The translations under genes and the position numbers were made by a program. Positions 57,465-64,000 of a stretch of DNA of 64,000 nucleotides are shown here, piece after piece. The notes below the pieces were generated by a model, which was not told the origin of the DNA, did not search any database, and saw only the letters and a list, made by a program, of their open reading frames with translations. This DNA comes from Massilia phosphatilytica (GTDB taxonomy: Bacteria; Pseudomonadota; Gammaproteobacteria; Burkholderiales; Burkholderiaceae_D). The stretch spans positions 310,001 through 374,000 of the forward strand of contig NZ_PUIP01000004.1 of the NCBI RefSeq assembly GCF_002968015.1, in the 5' to 3' direction. Within the stretch, counting starts at the first letter, position 1. The number at the start of each line of letters is the position of its first letter.

Positions 57465-59831
57465 TTACCAGGCGTAGGCCGCCTTCACGTACCAGAAGCG
57501 GCCATTGAACCCATTCGGCGCGAAGCCGCTGTAGCGGGTGATGCCGTTCAGGTTCAGGTTGCCCGCGGACGTCACCTGCGCCGGATAGCGGTTCGTGACG
57601 TTGTCGGCACCGGCCGTCAGGCGCACGTTCGACGCCAGCTTCACGCTCGCGGACAGGTCCAGCACCCATTGCGGATCGTAGGTCTGGTCCAGTGCCGGGT
57701 CGTTCTGCGGCACGGTGAATTTTCCGTAACGCGTCACGGTGGCGTGACCATTCCACACGCCGCGCGTGTAATCCGTCGCCAGGCTCAGTTTATCCTTCGG
57801 CGAACCGACGGTCAGGCGGTTGACGGTCTGGCGGTCGGCGAGCACGAGGCCTTGCGCGGCCAGCAGCGCCGGGGTCGCGGCCACGTGGCGGACGTCGTTG
57901 TCGTTGTGGTTGTACGCGACCGTGAAGTCGGCACGCGCGCCCTGCTGCAGGTTCAGGCGGTACGTGCTGACGACGTCGACACCTTTCGTGCGCGTGTCGA
58001 CCGCGTTCGTGAAGTAGCGCGCCGCGCCCACGTAGATGCCCTGGGCGGCGAGCGTGTTCTTCAGCGTGTTGTTCAACTGGACGTTCGACGAGAACACGAT
58101 GCGGTCGTCGATGTCGATGCGGTACAGGTCGACGGTCGTCGTCCAGTTGCGGGTCGGCTGCCACTGCGCGCCGATCGACAGGTTGCGGGCCTTTTCGGCT
58201 TTCAGCGGCTGCGAACCGAGGGCGAGGGCGGCCGCGCTGCCGACCGGGAACGTGCCCGTCTCGACGCCCACGTTCTGGCCGTTCACGACCATGAAGTTGG
58301 TCGTCGTGATCGTGTAGAACTGCTGCGCGAGCGACGGCGCGCGGAAGCCGTTCGACGCCGTGCCGCGCAGCGCGAACGTGGGCGTGAACGCATAGCGGGC
58401 CGACGCCTTCGCGGAGCTCGTGTCGCCGAAGTCGCTGTAGTGTTCATGGCGCACGGCGAGGGAGCCCGACAGGTTCTTCGTGATGTCCGCTTCGAAATTC
58501 GCGTAGATCGACTGGTTGTTGCGGCTGTTCTTGCCCGCGTTTTCCGGACGGAAGCCGGAGAACCCCTGCGAGCCCGAACCGAAATAGGAATTCGGTTCGC
58601 CCGCGCCGATCTCGTACGACTCGTAACGCGCCTCAAGCCCGAGGGCGACGGTCAGCGGGCCCGCGAGCCAGGCCACGGGGATCTCGCGCGCGACGTCCAG
58701 GTTCGCGACGTCCTGCGTCTGGATCAGCTTGCCGGCATAAAAATGCGTCGGACTGGCGGCGCCCAGGGCATAGTTGACCGTGTTGTCGACGTTCAGCTGG
58801 AAGCGGTTGCGGCCGAAGTTCACGCTCGCGTCCCAGCGCCACCCGGCCAGGTCGCCGCGCAGGCCCGTGACGAGCGATGCATCGCTCGACTTGCTGTCTT
58901 CCAGAGGCAGGAAGCCTTCCGGGAAAATGGTCGTGTTGCCAGCGAGACGCCACGTGGCGGCGGCGGACGTCTTGCGCTCGCCGTAGTTGGCGAAGGCGTA
59001 CCAGTCGATGCTGTCGCCCAGCGTGTATTGGCTGTTGACGAAGACGGTGCGCGGATGGCTTTCCGGATCGCCCAGGCGCTGGTTGACCTGGTTGCGGCGC
59101 GGGCCCGCCGACGCGCGCGGATCGGGGCCGGCGCGGTTGGTCGGGTTGCGGTCGGCACCTTCGACGGCGACGCGCACCCAGCCCGCGTCGCCGAGCTTGA
59201 AGCCGGTTGAACCGCGCACCGTATGCTGCTCGCCGTCGCCCGCGTCGTACTTGCCCCAGGTGCCTTCGAGGTCGCCGCCGTCCGCACCTTTCTTGAGGAT
59301 GATGTTGACGACACCGGCAATGGCATCGGAACCGTATTGCGCGGCGGCGCCGTCGCGCAGCACCTCGATATGGTCGATGGTGGCCAGCGGGATCGCGTTC
59401 AGGTCGACGGGCGCCGACCCGCGGCCCAGCGTGCCGTTGACGTTGACGACGGCGGACGTGTGACGGCGCTTGCCGTTGACGAGGACGAGGGTCTGGTCGG
59501 GCGACAGGCCGCGCAGCTGCGCCGGACGCACGGCGTCGCTCGCATCGGCGCCGGATGGGCGCGGGAAGTTCATCGACGGCAGGAGGCGGCCCAGCACGGT
59601 GGCCAGTTCGCCGGAGCCGGTGCCTTGCAGGTCCTTGCCGCTGATGACGTCGACGGGCGATTCTGAATCCAGCGTGCGGCGGTTCAGCGAACGGGTGCCG
59701 GTGACGACGACGGTCTGCGCCTCGGCGGACACGTTCGGCGCGTCTTGCGCCTGGGCGGGCAGGGCGGATGCGATCAGGCTCAGGACGAGCACGGCACGGG
59801 TGGGATTCGGATTGGTGTATTTGCAGCTCAT
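57465..59831 (-). CDS. TonB-dependent outer-membrane receptor
   Basis: Receptor of 788 residues. The signal peptide ends near ALPAQAQ (about 28-30). A plug domain spans about 40-170 (SPVDVISGKDLQGTGSG; GLSPDQTLVLVNGKRRHTSA; IEVLRDGAAAQYGSDAIAGV). The 22-stranded barrel ends in WYVKAAYAW, with the usual terminal aromatic. It imports a bulky substrate such as a siderophore, cobalamin or oligosaccharide; the plug type (ATIDHIEVLRDGAAAQYG) is common in broad, often carbohydrate or peptide, receptors. The start at 59831 has AGAAAGAAG upstream. Divergent from a lipoprotein phosphatase. Confidence 0.92.
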   Translation of the reverse strand: MSCKYTNPNPTRAVLVLSLIASALPAQAQDAPNVSAEAQTVVVTGTRSLNRRTLDSESPVDVISGKDLQGTGSGELATVLGRLLPSMNFPRPSGADASDAVRPAQLRGLSPDQTLVLVNGKRRHTSAVVNVNGTLGRGSAPVDLNAIPLATIDHIEVLRDGAAAQYGSDAIAGVVNIILKKGADGGDLEGTWGKYDAGDGEQHTVRGSTGFKLGDAGWVRVAVEGADRNPTNRAGPDPRASAGPRRNQVNQRLGDPESHPRTVFVNSQYTLGDSIDWYAFANYGERKTSAAATWRLAGNTTIFPEGFLPLEDSKSSDASLVTGLRGDLAGWRWDASVNFGRNRFQLNVDNTVNYALGAASPTHFYAGKLIQTQDVANLDVAREIPVAWLAGPLTVALGLEARYESYEIGAGEPNSYFGSGSQGFSGFRPENAGKNSRNNQSIYANFEADITKNLSGSLAVRHEHYSDFGDTSSAKASARYAFTPTFALRGTASNGFRAPSLAQQFYTITTTNFMVVNGQNVGVETGTFPVGSAAALALGSQPLKAEKARNLSIGAQWQPTRNWTTTVDLYRIDIDDRIVFSSNVQLNNTLKNTLAAQGIYVGAARYFTNAVDTRTKGVDVVSTYRLNLQQGARADFTVAYNHNDNDVRHVAATPALLAAQGLVLADRQTVNRLTVGSPKDKLSLATDYTRGVWNGHATVTRYGKFTVPQNDPALDQTYDPQWVLDLSASVKLASNVRLTAGADNVTNRYPAQVTSAGNLNLNGITRYSGFAPNGFNGRFWYVKAAYAW

Positions 59832-59980
59832 GTTCTTCTTTCTCGACTTGGCGGCGGCAACGAGCCCGCCGCGGGGCCGCAAGATTAACAGGCCGAAAAT
59901 TCGCGCGCCAATACCGATTTCACCTATGCTTATGCGCGCCGCGCGGCTGTGGTAGATTGCCAGCTTTACCCGGACCATCC

Positions 59981-61378
59981 ATGATCCACCCGCTTCTGCC
60001 GTCGCTCGTCGTGGCGACTCTGTTGGCCGGCTGCGCGAGCCTGCCATCCACGCTGCCACCGGCGGCCGCCTTCGTCGTGCTGGGCGAAGAAGGCGCACCG
60101 ATCGCCCGCGCCATTACCACGGCTGCCACCTGTCCCGCGATTACGGTCGATGGCCGCACGGCGCCGATGGCCGTCCGTGCCCCGTACGGCGCGATCACGC
60201 TGCGCGACAAGAACCACAGCACGGGCTTTCATGCGGACGCCGTCTCGAACCCGGTGCTGGCGTGCGAAACGCCGCTCCCGGCCGGGATCAAGCAGGTCAG
60301 CGTGGCGGGCGTGCCGCTGCCGCTGCCGCTGCCGGCAGCGGAAGTCAAGCGCATCGTCGTGATCGGCGACACGGGCTGCCGCCTGAAGGGCAAGGAATTC
60401 CAGGACTGTAACGACCCGCAGGCGTACCCGTTCGCGCGCGTGGCCGCGAGCGCGGCCGCGTGGAAGCCGGACCTCGTCGTGCACGTGGGCGATTTTCATT
60501 ATCGTGAAGACCCGTGCCCGGCGGACCGGCCGGGCTGCGCGGGCAGTCCGTATGGCTACGGGTGGGACGCGTGGAACGCGGATTTCTTCGCGCCCGCGCG
60601 CACCTTGCTGGCGGCCGCGCCGTGGGTGCTCGCGCGCGGCAACCACGAGTCGTGCGCGCGCGGAGGGCAAGGCTGGTGGCGGTTCCTTGACGCCCACGCC
60701 TACGATCCGGCCGCGAACTGCGACGACCCGGCCGCGGACGAACGGGCGGATTACACGGATCCGTATGCCGTGCCGTTGGGCGGCGGTGCGCAGCTGATCG
60801 TGTTCGACAGCGCGAACACGAACTGGAAAGGGTTCAAGCCGGGCGACACGCGCATCGGGCACTACACGGACACGTGGCGCAAGATCGAGGGACTGGCGCG
60901 CCGCCAGCGCTACAACATCGCCGTCGACCACCATCCGCTGTACGGGTTCGGTGCGACGCAAGATGCGCACACGGGAGACATCACGTTGTTCGGCGGCGAT
61001 GCCGGCCTCACACAGGTGTTCGGCGCGCTCGATGCGCGCCTGCTGCCGGCCACGATCGACATGCTGCTGTCCGGCCACGTCCACTTGTGGGAGCAGACGA
61101 GTTTTACGAGCGATCACCCCACCCAGTTCGTCGCGGGATTCGCCGGCACGGCGGAAGACATCGTGCCGCTGCCGAAGACGCCGCCCGCAGGACAGTCGCC
61201 GGCACCGGGTGCGATCCTGGAGGCGATGAGTTCGTGGATCGACGGCTTCGGTTTCATGACGATGGAGCGGACCGGGCCGGACACGTGGACGGTCGTCGTT
61301 CACGACCGCGACGGCAAGGAACGCAATACGTGCACCGTGGAAGGCCGCCATTCCCGCTGCGCGGTGCCACAAGTGTAG
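59981..61378 (+). CDS. lipoprotein metallophosphoesterase
   Basis: Calcineurin-like phosphatase of 465 residues anchored as a lipoprotein: the signal ends at LLAGC (Cys18). The metal-site motifs run in order as GDTGCR, GDFHYRED, RGNHESC, DHHPLYG and SGHVHLWE. Substrates may be phosphomonoesters or nucleotides outside the inner membrane. The start is ATG 59981; the open frame before it overlaps the TonB leader. Divergent from the TonB receptor gene, which suggests joint phosphate-ester use only as a possibility. Confidence 0.92.
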   Translation: MIHPLLPSLVVATLLAGCASLPSTLPPAAAFVVLGEEGAPIARAITTAATCPAITVDGRTAPMAVRAPYGAITLRDKNHSTGFHADAVSNPVLACETPLPAGIKQVSVAGVPLPLPLPAAEVKRIVVIGDTGCRLKGKEFQDCNDPQAYPFARVAASAAAWKPDLVVHVGDFHYREDPCPADRPGCAGSPYGYGWDAWNADFFAPARTLLAAAPWVLARGNHESCARGGQGWWRFLDAHAYDPAANCDDPAADERADYTDPYAVPLGGGAQLIVFDSANTNWKGFKPGDTRIGHYTDTWRKIEGLARRQRYNIAVDHHPLYGFGATQDAHTGDITLFGGDAGLTQVFGALDARLLPATIDMLLSGHVHLWEQTSFTSDHPTQFVAGFAGTAEDIVPLPKTPPAGQSPAPGAILEAMSSWIDGFGFMTMERTGPDTWTVVVHDRDGKERNTCTVEGRHSRCAVPQV

Positions 61379-61410
61379 TGCTCAGTTGCCATAAATTTGC
61401 ATAAATTGGA

Positions 61411-61538
61411 TTGCCACAAATATAGTTCTTATGTGACAATGGGCTTGTGAGCGGGGCTGCGTCATGCCGCCCTCGCGATCAGCGATGAAGATACCTTGTA
61501 TCTCTTGGAGCCCGTGGCTTGCCGCGGGCTTCTTTTTT
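61411..61538 (+). ncRNA. possible small RNA unit with promoter and terminator
   Basis: TTGCCA (61411-61416) and GACAAT (61435-61440) with 18 bp spacing could start a transcript near 61447. It would hold a GCGG...CCGC hairpin, a perfect AGATAC-CTT-GTATCT hairpin (61489-61503) and the terminator at 61509-61538. No coding frame is seen. It may instead be just the tail of the phosphatase transcript. Confidence 0.35.
61509..61538 (+). terminator. intrinsic terminator
   Basis: AGCCCGTGG and CCGCGGGCT pair (one G-U) around a four-base loop, followed by TCTTTTTT. It lies 130 bp past the phosphatase stop and its T-run overlaps the stop codon of the convergent MarR gene. Confidence 0.8.
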
Positions 61539-62037
61539 ACATCTGCGACAGCAGGACGTTGGCGCTGGCTTCATCCGCTTCGAGCAGGGCGATGAGTTTG
61601 CCCAGGTCGCGCTCCAGCCGCGCCAGCGTGTCGGCATCGAGCGCCGACAGGGCATCCGGCAGTACGCCGGCGAAGGGCAGGGGTGCGCTGCGCAGGACGT
61701 CGGCGCCGGCCGGCTGGATGCGCAGCGACACGCTGCGGCGGTCCGTGCCTTCGCGGCTCGTCGCCACGAGACGGCGCTCGACAAGGCTCTTGATCAGGTT
61801 GCTGGCGGTGGACTGGTGGATGTCCAGCTCGCGCGCGAGCTCGGTCACGCCGATGCCGGGACGGCGGTCGATGACGGACAGTGCCCACAGCTGGGCACCG
61901 CCGACACCCGCTTCGCGCTCGACCTGGCGGAAATGGGTTTTGACGGAATTGAAAACGACGCGGAACTGGCGCAGGACGCGTGCGGACGGCGCCAGGGACG
62001 GCTCGAAAGCCGCATTGGTTTCGGAAGACGAGGACAT
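61537..62037 (-). CDS. MarR family transcriptional regulator
   Basis: Winged-helix regulator of 166 residues. The recognition region reads IGVTELARELDIHQSTASNLIKSL and the wing REGTDRRSVSLRIQPAG. The start is set at ATG 62035-62037 (MSSSSETNAAF); an open frame to 62091 adds a lead without SD. Divergent from the CLC gene across about 75 bp, so it may control it. Ligand unknown. Confidence 0.9.
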   Translation of the reverse strand: MSSSSETNAAFEPSLAPSARVLRQFRVVFNSVKTHFRQVEREAGVGGAQLWALSVIDRRPGIGVTELARELDIHQSTASNLIKSLVERRLVATSREGTDRRSVSLRIQPAGADVLRSAPLPFAGVLPDALSALDADTLARLERDLGKLIALLEADEASANVLLSQM

Positions 62038-62111
62038 GCAAGAATGATAGCGGAAAACCCGACTGGCCGCCGGAAAATGATATTTAAACAACCATATAAG
62101 CGGGTCAATTC

Positions 62112-63449
62112 ATGAACACGGCCCCGGACCTCCGCCGCGAACTGGGCGACTGGCGCCTGTGGACCGTGCGCGCCGTCGTCGTGCTGCTGTCCGCCGCCGC
62201 GGGCCTGACGGTTGTCGGCTTCACCTGGCTGGCCGAGGCGGCTTATGGGCGCTTCGCGGCCCTGCGCGCGCTCGCCTGGTGGAGCCCGCTCGTCTGGACC
62301 CCGCTCTGCACCGCGTTCGTCGTCTGGTGTACGCGCCGCTTCGCGCCCGGCGCGGCCGGCTCCGGTATCCCGCAAGTCATGGCGACGCTCGACACCAGGG
62401 TCGGCGACGCCGAGCGCGGCCTGTTCATATCGTTGCGGCTGACGGTCGCCAAGATCTTGCTCACCGCGGGCGGCCTGCTGGGCGGCCTGTCGCTGGGGCG
62501 CGAAGGACCGTCCGCCCAGATCGCGGCCGGCGTCATGCTGCAGGCGCGCCGGCTGATCCCCGCCGGCAGTGCCGTCGGCGTCCACGGGCTGCTCGTCGCG
62601 GGCGGCGCGGCGGGCATCGCGGCCGCGTTCAACACCCCGCTGGGCGGCGTCATGTTCGCCATCGAGGAACTGGCGCGCGCGCCGGAGCAGCGTTCGAGCG
62701 GGCTGATCATCGCGGGCATCGTGCTGGCCGGCCTCGTGGCCGTGTCCGCACATGGCGACGGCGCGTATTTCGGCGTCATCCACGCGCCCGCGGTCAGCCT
62801 CGGCCTGTTGCTGCCGGGGCTGCTCGTCGCCGTGCTGTCCGGCCTGGCGGGCGGGTTGTTCTCGCGCTTGATGGTCGCGTCGCTGTCCGGCCAGAGTCCC
62901 GACCGGGTCAGCCGCTGGCGCGCGCGCCGGCCCGTGTTGTTCGCGGCCGCGTGCGGCCTCGGCGTCGCGCTGATCGGCATCGTGACGGACGGCGCCGCGT
63001 TCGGCTCCGGCTATGCCAGCACGCGCACGATGGTGGAGGGCAGCGCGGCAATGCCGTTCTCGTATGCGCCCTTCAAGTTCCTCGCCACCTGGCTGACCAC
63101 GTGGTCCGGCGTCCCGGCCGGCATCTTCGCGCCGTCGCTGGCGATCGGGGCCGCGTTCGGCAACGATGTCGCGCTGCTGTTGTACGGCATCCAGGTGCCG
63201 GCGCTGATCGCGCTGGGCATGGTCGGCTTCCTCGCGGCCGCCACGCAGGCACCGCTGACGGCCTTCATCATCGTGATGGAAATGGTCGATGGCCACGCGA
63301 TGGTGCTGAGCCTGATGGCGTGCGCGCTGATCGCATTCGCCGTCGCGCGCCTCATCAGTCCACCCCTGTATCCGACTCTCGCGCGGCTGCAGCTGGGACG
63401 GATTCCGGCGCCAGACGTGGCGCCGGCACAACCGCCCGTGGCGGACTGA
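62112..63449 (+). CDS. CLC-type chloride channel or H+/Cl- antiporter
   Basis: Inner-membrane CLC protein of 445 residues without C-terminal CBS domains. The chloride-site motifs are GSGIPQV, GREGPSAQ (whose Glu is the extracellular gating glutamate) and GVPAGIFAPSLAIGA. The Glu pair in FAIEELAR sits where the antiporters carry the internal proton glutamate, favouring exchange over channel action. Such proteins help with acid stress. Divergent from the MarR regulator. Confidence 0.93.
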   Translation: MNTAPDLRRELGDWRLWTVRAVVVLLSAAAGLTVVGFTWLAEAAYGRFAALRALAWWSPLVWTPLCTAFVVWCTRRFAPGAAGSGIPQVMATLDTRVGDAERGLFISLRLTVAKILLTAGGLLGGLSLGREGPSAQIAAGVMLQARRLIPAGSAVGVHGLLVAGGAAGIAAAFNTPLGGVMFAIEELARAPEQRSSGLIIAGIVLAGLVAVSAHGDGAYFGVIHAPAVSLGLLLPGLLVAVLSGLAGGLFSRLMVASLSGQSPDRVSRWRARRPVLFAAACGLGVALIGIVTDGAAFGSGYASTRTMVEGSAAMPFSYAPFKFLATWLTTWSGVPAGIFAPSLAIGAAFGNDVALLLYGIQVPALIALGMVGFLAAATQAPLTAFIIVMEMVDGHAMVLSLMACALIAFAVARLISPPLYPTLARLQLGRIPAPDVAPAQPPVAD

Positions 63450-63501
63450 GGCGGCGCGGAAATAAGCCACGCCCGCATGTCCAAATGCGCTAGGATGGGA
63501 C

Positions 63502-64000
63502 ATGCTGACACGGAAAGTGCGCCTCTCCCGCGCCCGCGCGCGGCCCCCGACTCCTGCCGCGGTGCTGACACTGCTGGCGGGACTGGGTCTTACTGCCGCG
63601 CTGGTCGTCGGGATGGTCAACGCGGAGCGTGAACGGGCCCGCTCCGAATTCCTGCAGCGCGCGGAAATCCGCAACGCCACCGTGACGCGCAGCTTCGGCG
63701 ACGCGCTCGACGTGCTGCAGGCGGCCAACGCGCTGTTTGCCTCCGTCGGCCTCGCGAGCCGCGACGAGTTCGGCGCCTTCACCCGGCCGCTGCTGGCCAA
63801 CCACCCCTACCTGCAGGCTGTCGTGTTCCACCGCATGGTCGCCAGCCACGAGCGGGCCGCGTTCGAGGGGGAGAACCAGCGTTTCCGGCCCGGCTTCGAG
63901 ATCCGCGAGCGCCGCCTGAACGGCAACCAGGTCACGCTCGTGCGCGCGGCACCGCGCCCGCGCTACCTCGTCGTCGATTACATCGAGCCGATGGCGGGCA
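63502..64000 (+). CDS. CHASE-domain sensor protein (5' part; runs off window)
   Basis: The first 166 codons of a membrane sensor. A membrane helix lies at about 20-42 (VLTLLAGLGLTAALVVGMVNA), followed by a CHASE domain (AEIRNATVTRSFGDALDVLQAANALF; ANHPYLQAVVFHRMV; GFEIRERRLNG). CHASE domains bind small molecules in the periplasm and are joined to kinase, diguanylate cyclase or phosphodiesterase modules, which here would lie beyond the right edge. GATGGGA before the ATG is a weak SD. Confidence 0.85.
   Translation, partial: MLTRKVRLSRARARPPTPAAVLTLLAGLGLTAALVVGMVNAERERARSEFLQRAEIRNATVTRSFGDALDVLQAANALFASVGLASRDEFGAFTRPLLANHPYLQAVVFHRMVASHERAAFEGENQRFRPGFEIRERRLNGNQVTLVRAAPRPRYLVVDYIEPMAG

Noticed and set aside
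57207..59210. 667-codon plus-strand frame across the TonB receptor
   Set aside because: Antisense to a receptor with clear plug and barrel motifs.

Overview
The window is a high-GC, gene-dense chromosomal stretch from a Gram-negative aerobe. The gene families and style fit a betaproteobacterium of the Oxalobacteraceae, most likely Massilia or a close relative. This is inferred from a cyoABCD-SURF1-RegB/RegA block, a BigR persulfide operon, several PAS-rich hybrid kinases, TonB and TorF outer-membrane proteins, secreted glycosidases and GC-rich codon use. No rRNA, tRNA, CRISPR array, prophage or complete insertion sequence was recognised. Gene order looks like ordinary chromosome with small accessory insertions.

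Layout. 1-708: 5' part of a branched-chain 2-oxoacid dehydrogenase E1 alpha gene, running off the left edge. 992-4207: orphan hybrid kinase. 4211-8180: a translationally coupled monooxygenase, SDR and hydrolase operon with a divergent TetR regulator. 8199-13124: exonuclease III, a secreted GH31 enzyme, a proline-rich membrane protein and a cupin. 13283-16000: second orphan hybrid kinase, tail-to-tail with a group III truncated globin. 16093-22826: M16 peptidase, cysteine-synthase-like enzyme plus a small partner, a cupin, a flavin reductase-like protein and an aromatic amino acid permease. 22930-24869: BigR, two YeeE/YedE half-transporters and a persulfide dioxygenase (sulfide detoxification). 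24909-27033: DUF1264 protein and a CNNM/CorC protein. 27116-30566: tyrosine catabolism (hmgA, LysR regulator, hpd).

30843-36818: TorF-type porin with a co-oriented chemoreceptor, then a cell-wall group (NlpC/P60 fusion protein and a CidA/LrgA-LrgB pair). 36924-39790: hemerythrin, manganese catalase and ZIP transporter, a plausible oxidative-stress/metal group with a REP-like hairpin repeat between the last two. 39900-44250: GH43 arabinanase with a beta-trefoil domain, and a third hybrid kinase. 44257-44513: a small inverted-repeat cassette built of GGGGTCAG palindromes. 44581-45927: MFS transporter. 46079-52810: bo3-type quinol oxidase, SURF1 and a RegB/RegA redox two-component system in one overlapping run. 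52803-54443: GH29 fucosidase with a LacI-type palindrome upstream.

54528-57125: an exported protein and a cluster of small orphan proteins (two of them paralogues) beside a LuxR-type response regulator whose promoter carries a 9-bp inverted repeat. 57138-57387: frameshifted ZIP transporter remnant. 57465-61378: TonB receptor and a divergent lipoprotein metallophosphatase. 61411-61538: a possible small RNA unit ending in an intrinsic terminator. 61537-64000: MarR regulator, CLC channel and the start of a CHASE-domain sensor.

The genome favours tight packing: many genes overlap by 1-4 bp in operons, and several convergent pairs overlap by 8-15 bp at their stops. Most of the long open frames antisense to real genes are GC-bias shadows. 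No single unmistakable new system was found. The best leads are the small-protein cluster at 55334-57125, the repeat cassette at 44257-44513, the NlpC/P60 fusion at 33748, the FMO/SDR/hydrolase operon, and several long inverted repeats overlapping ribosome binding sites.
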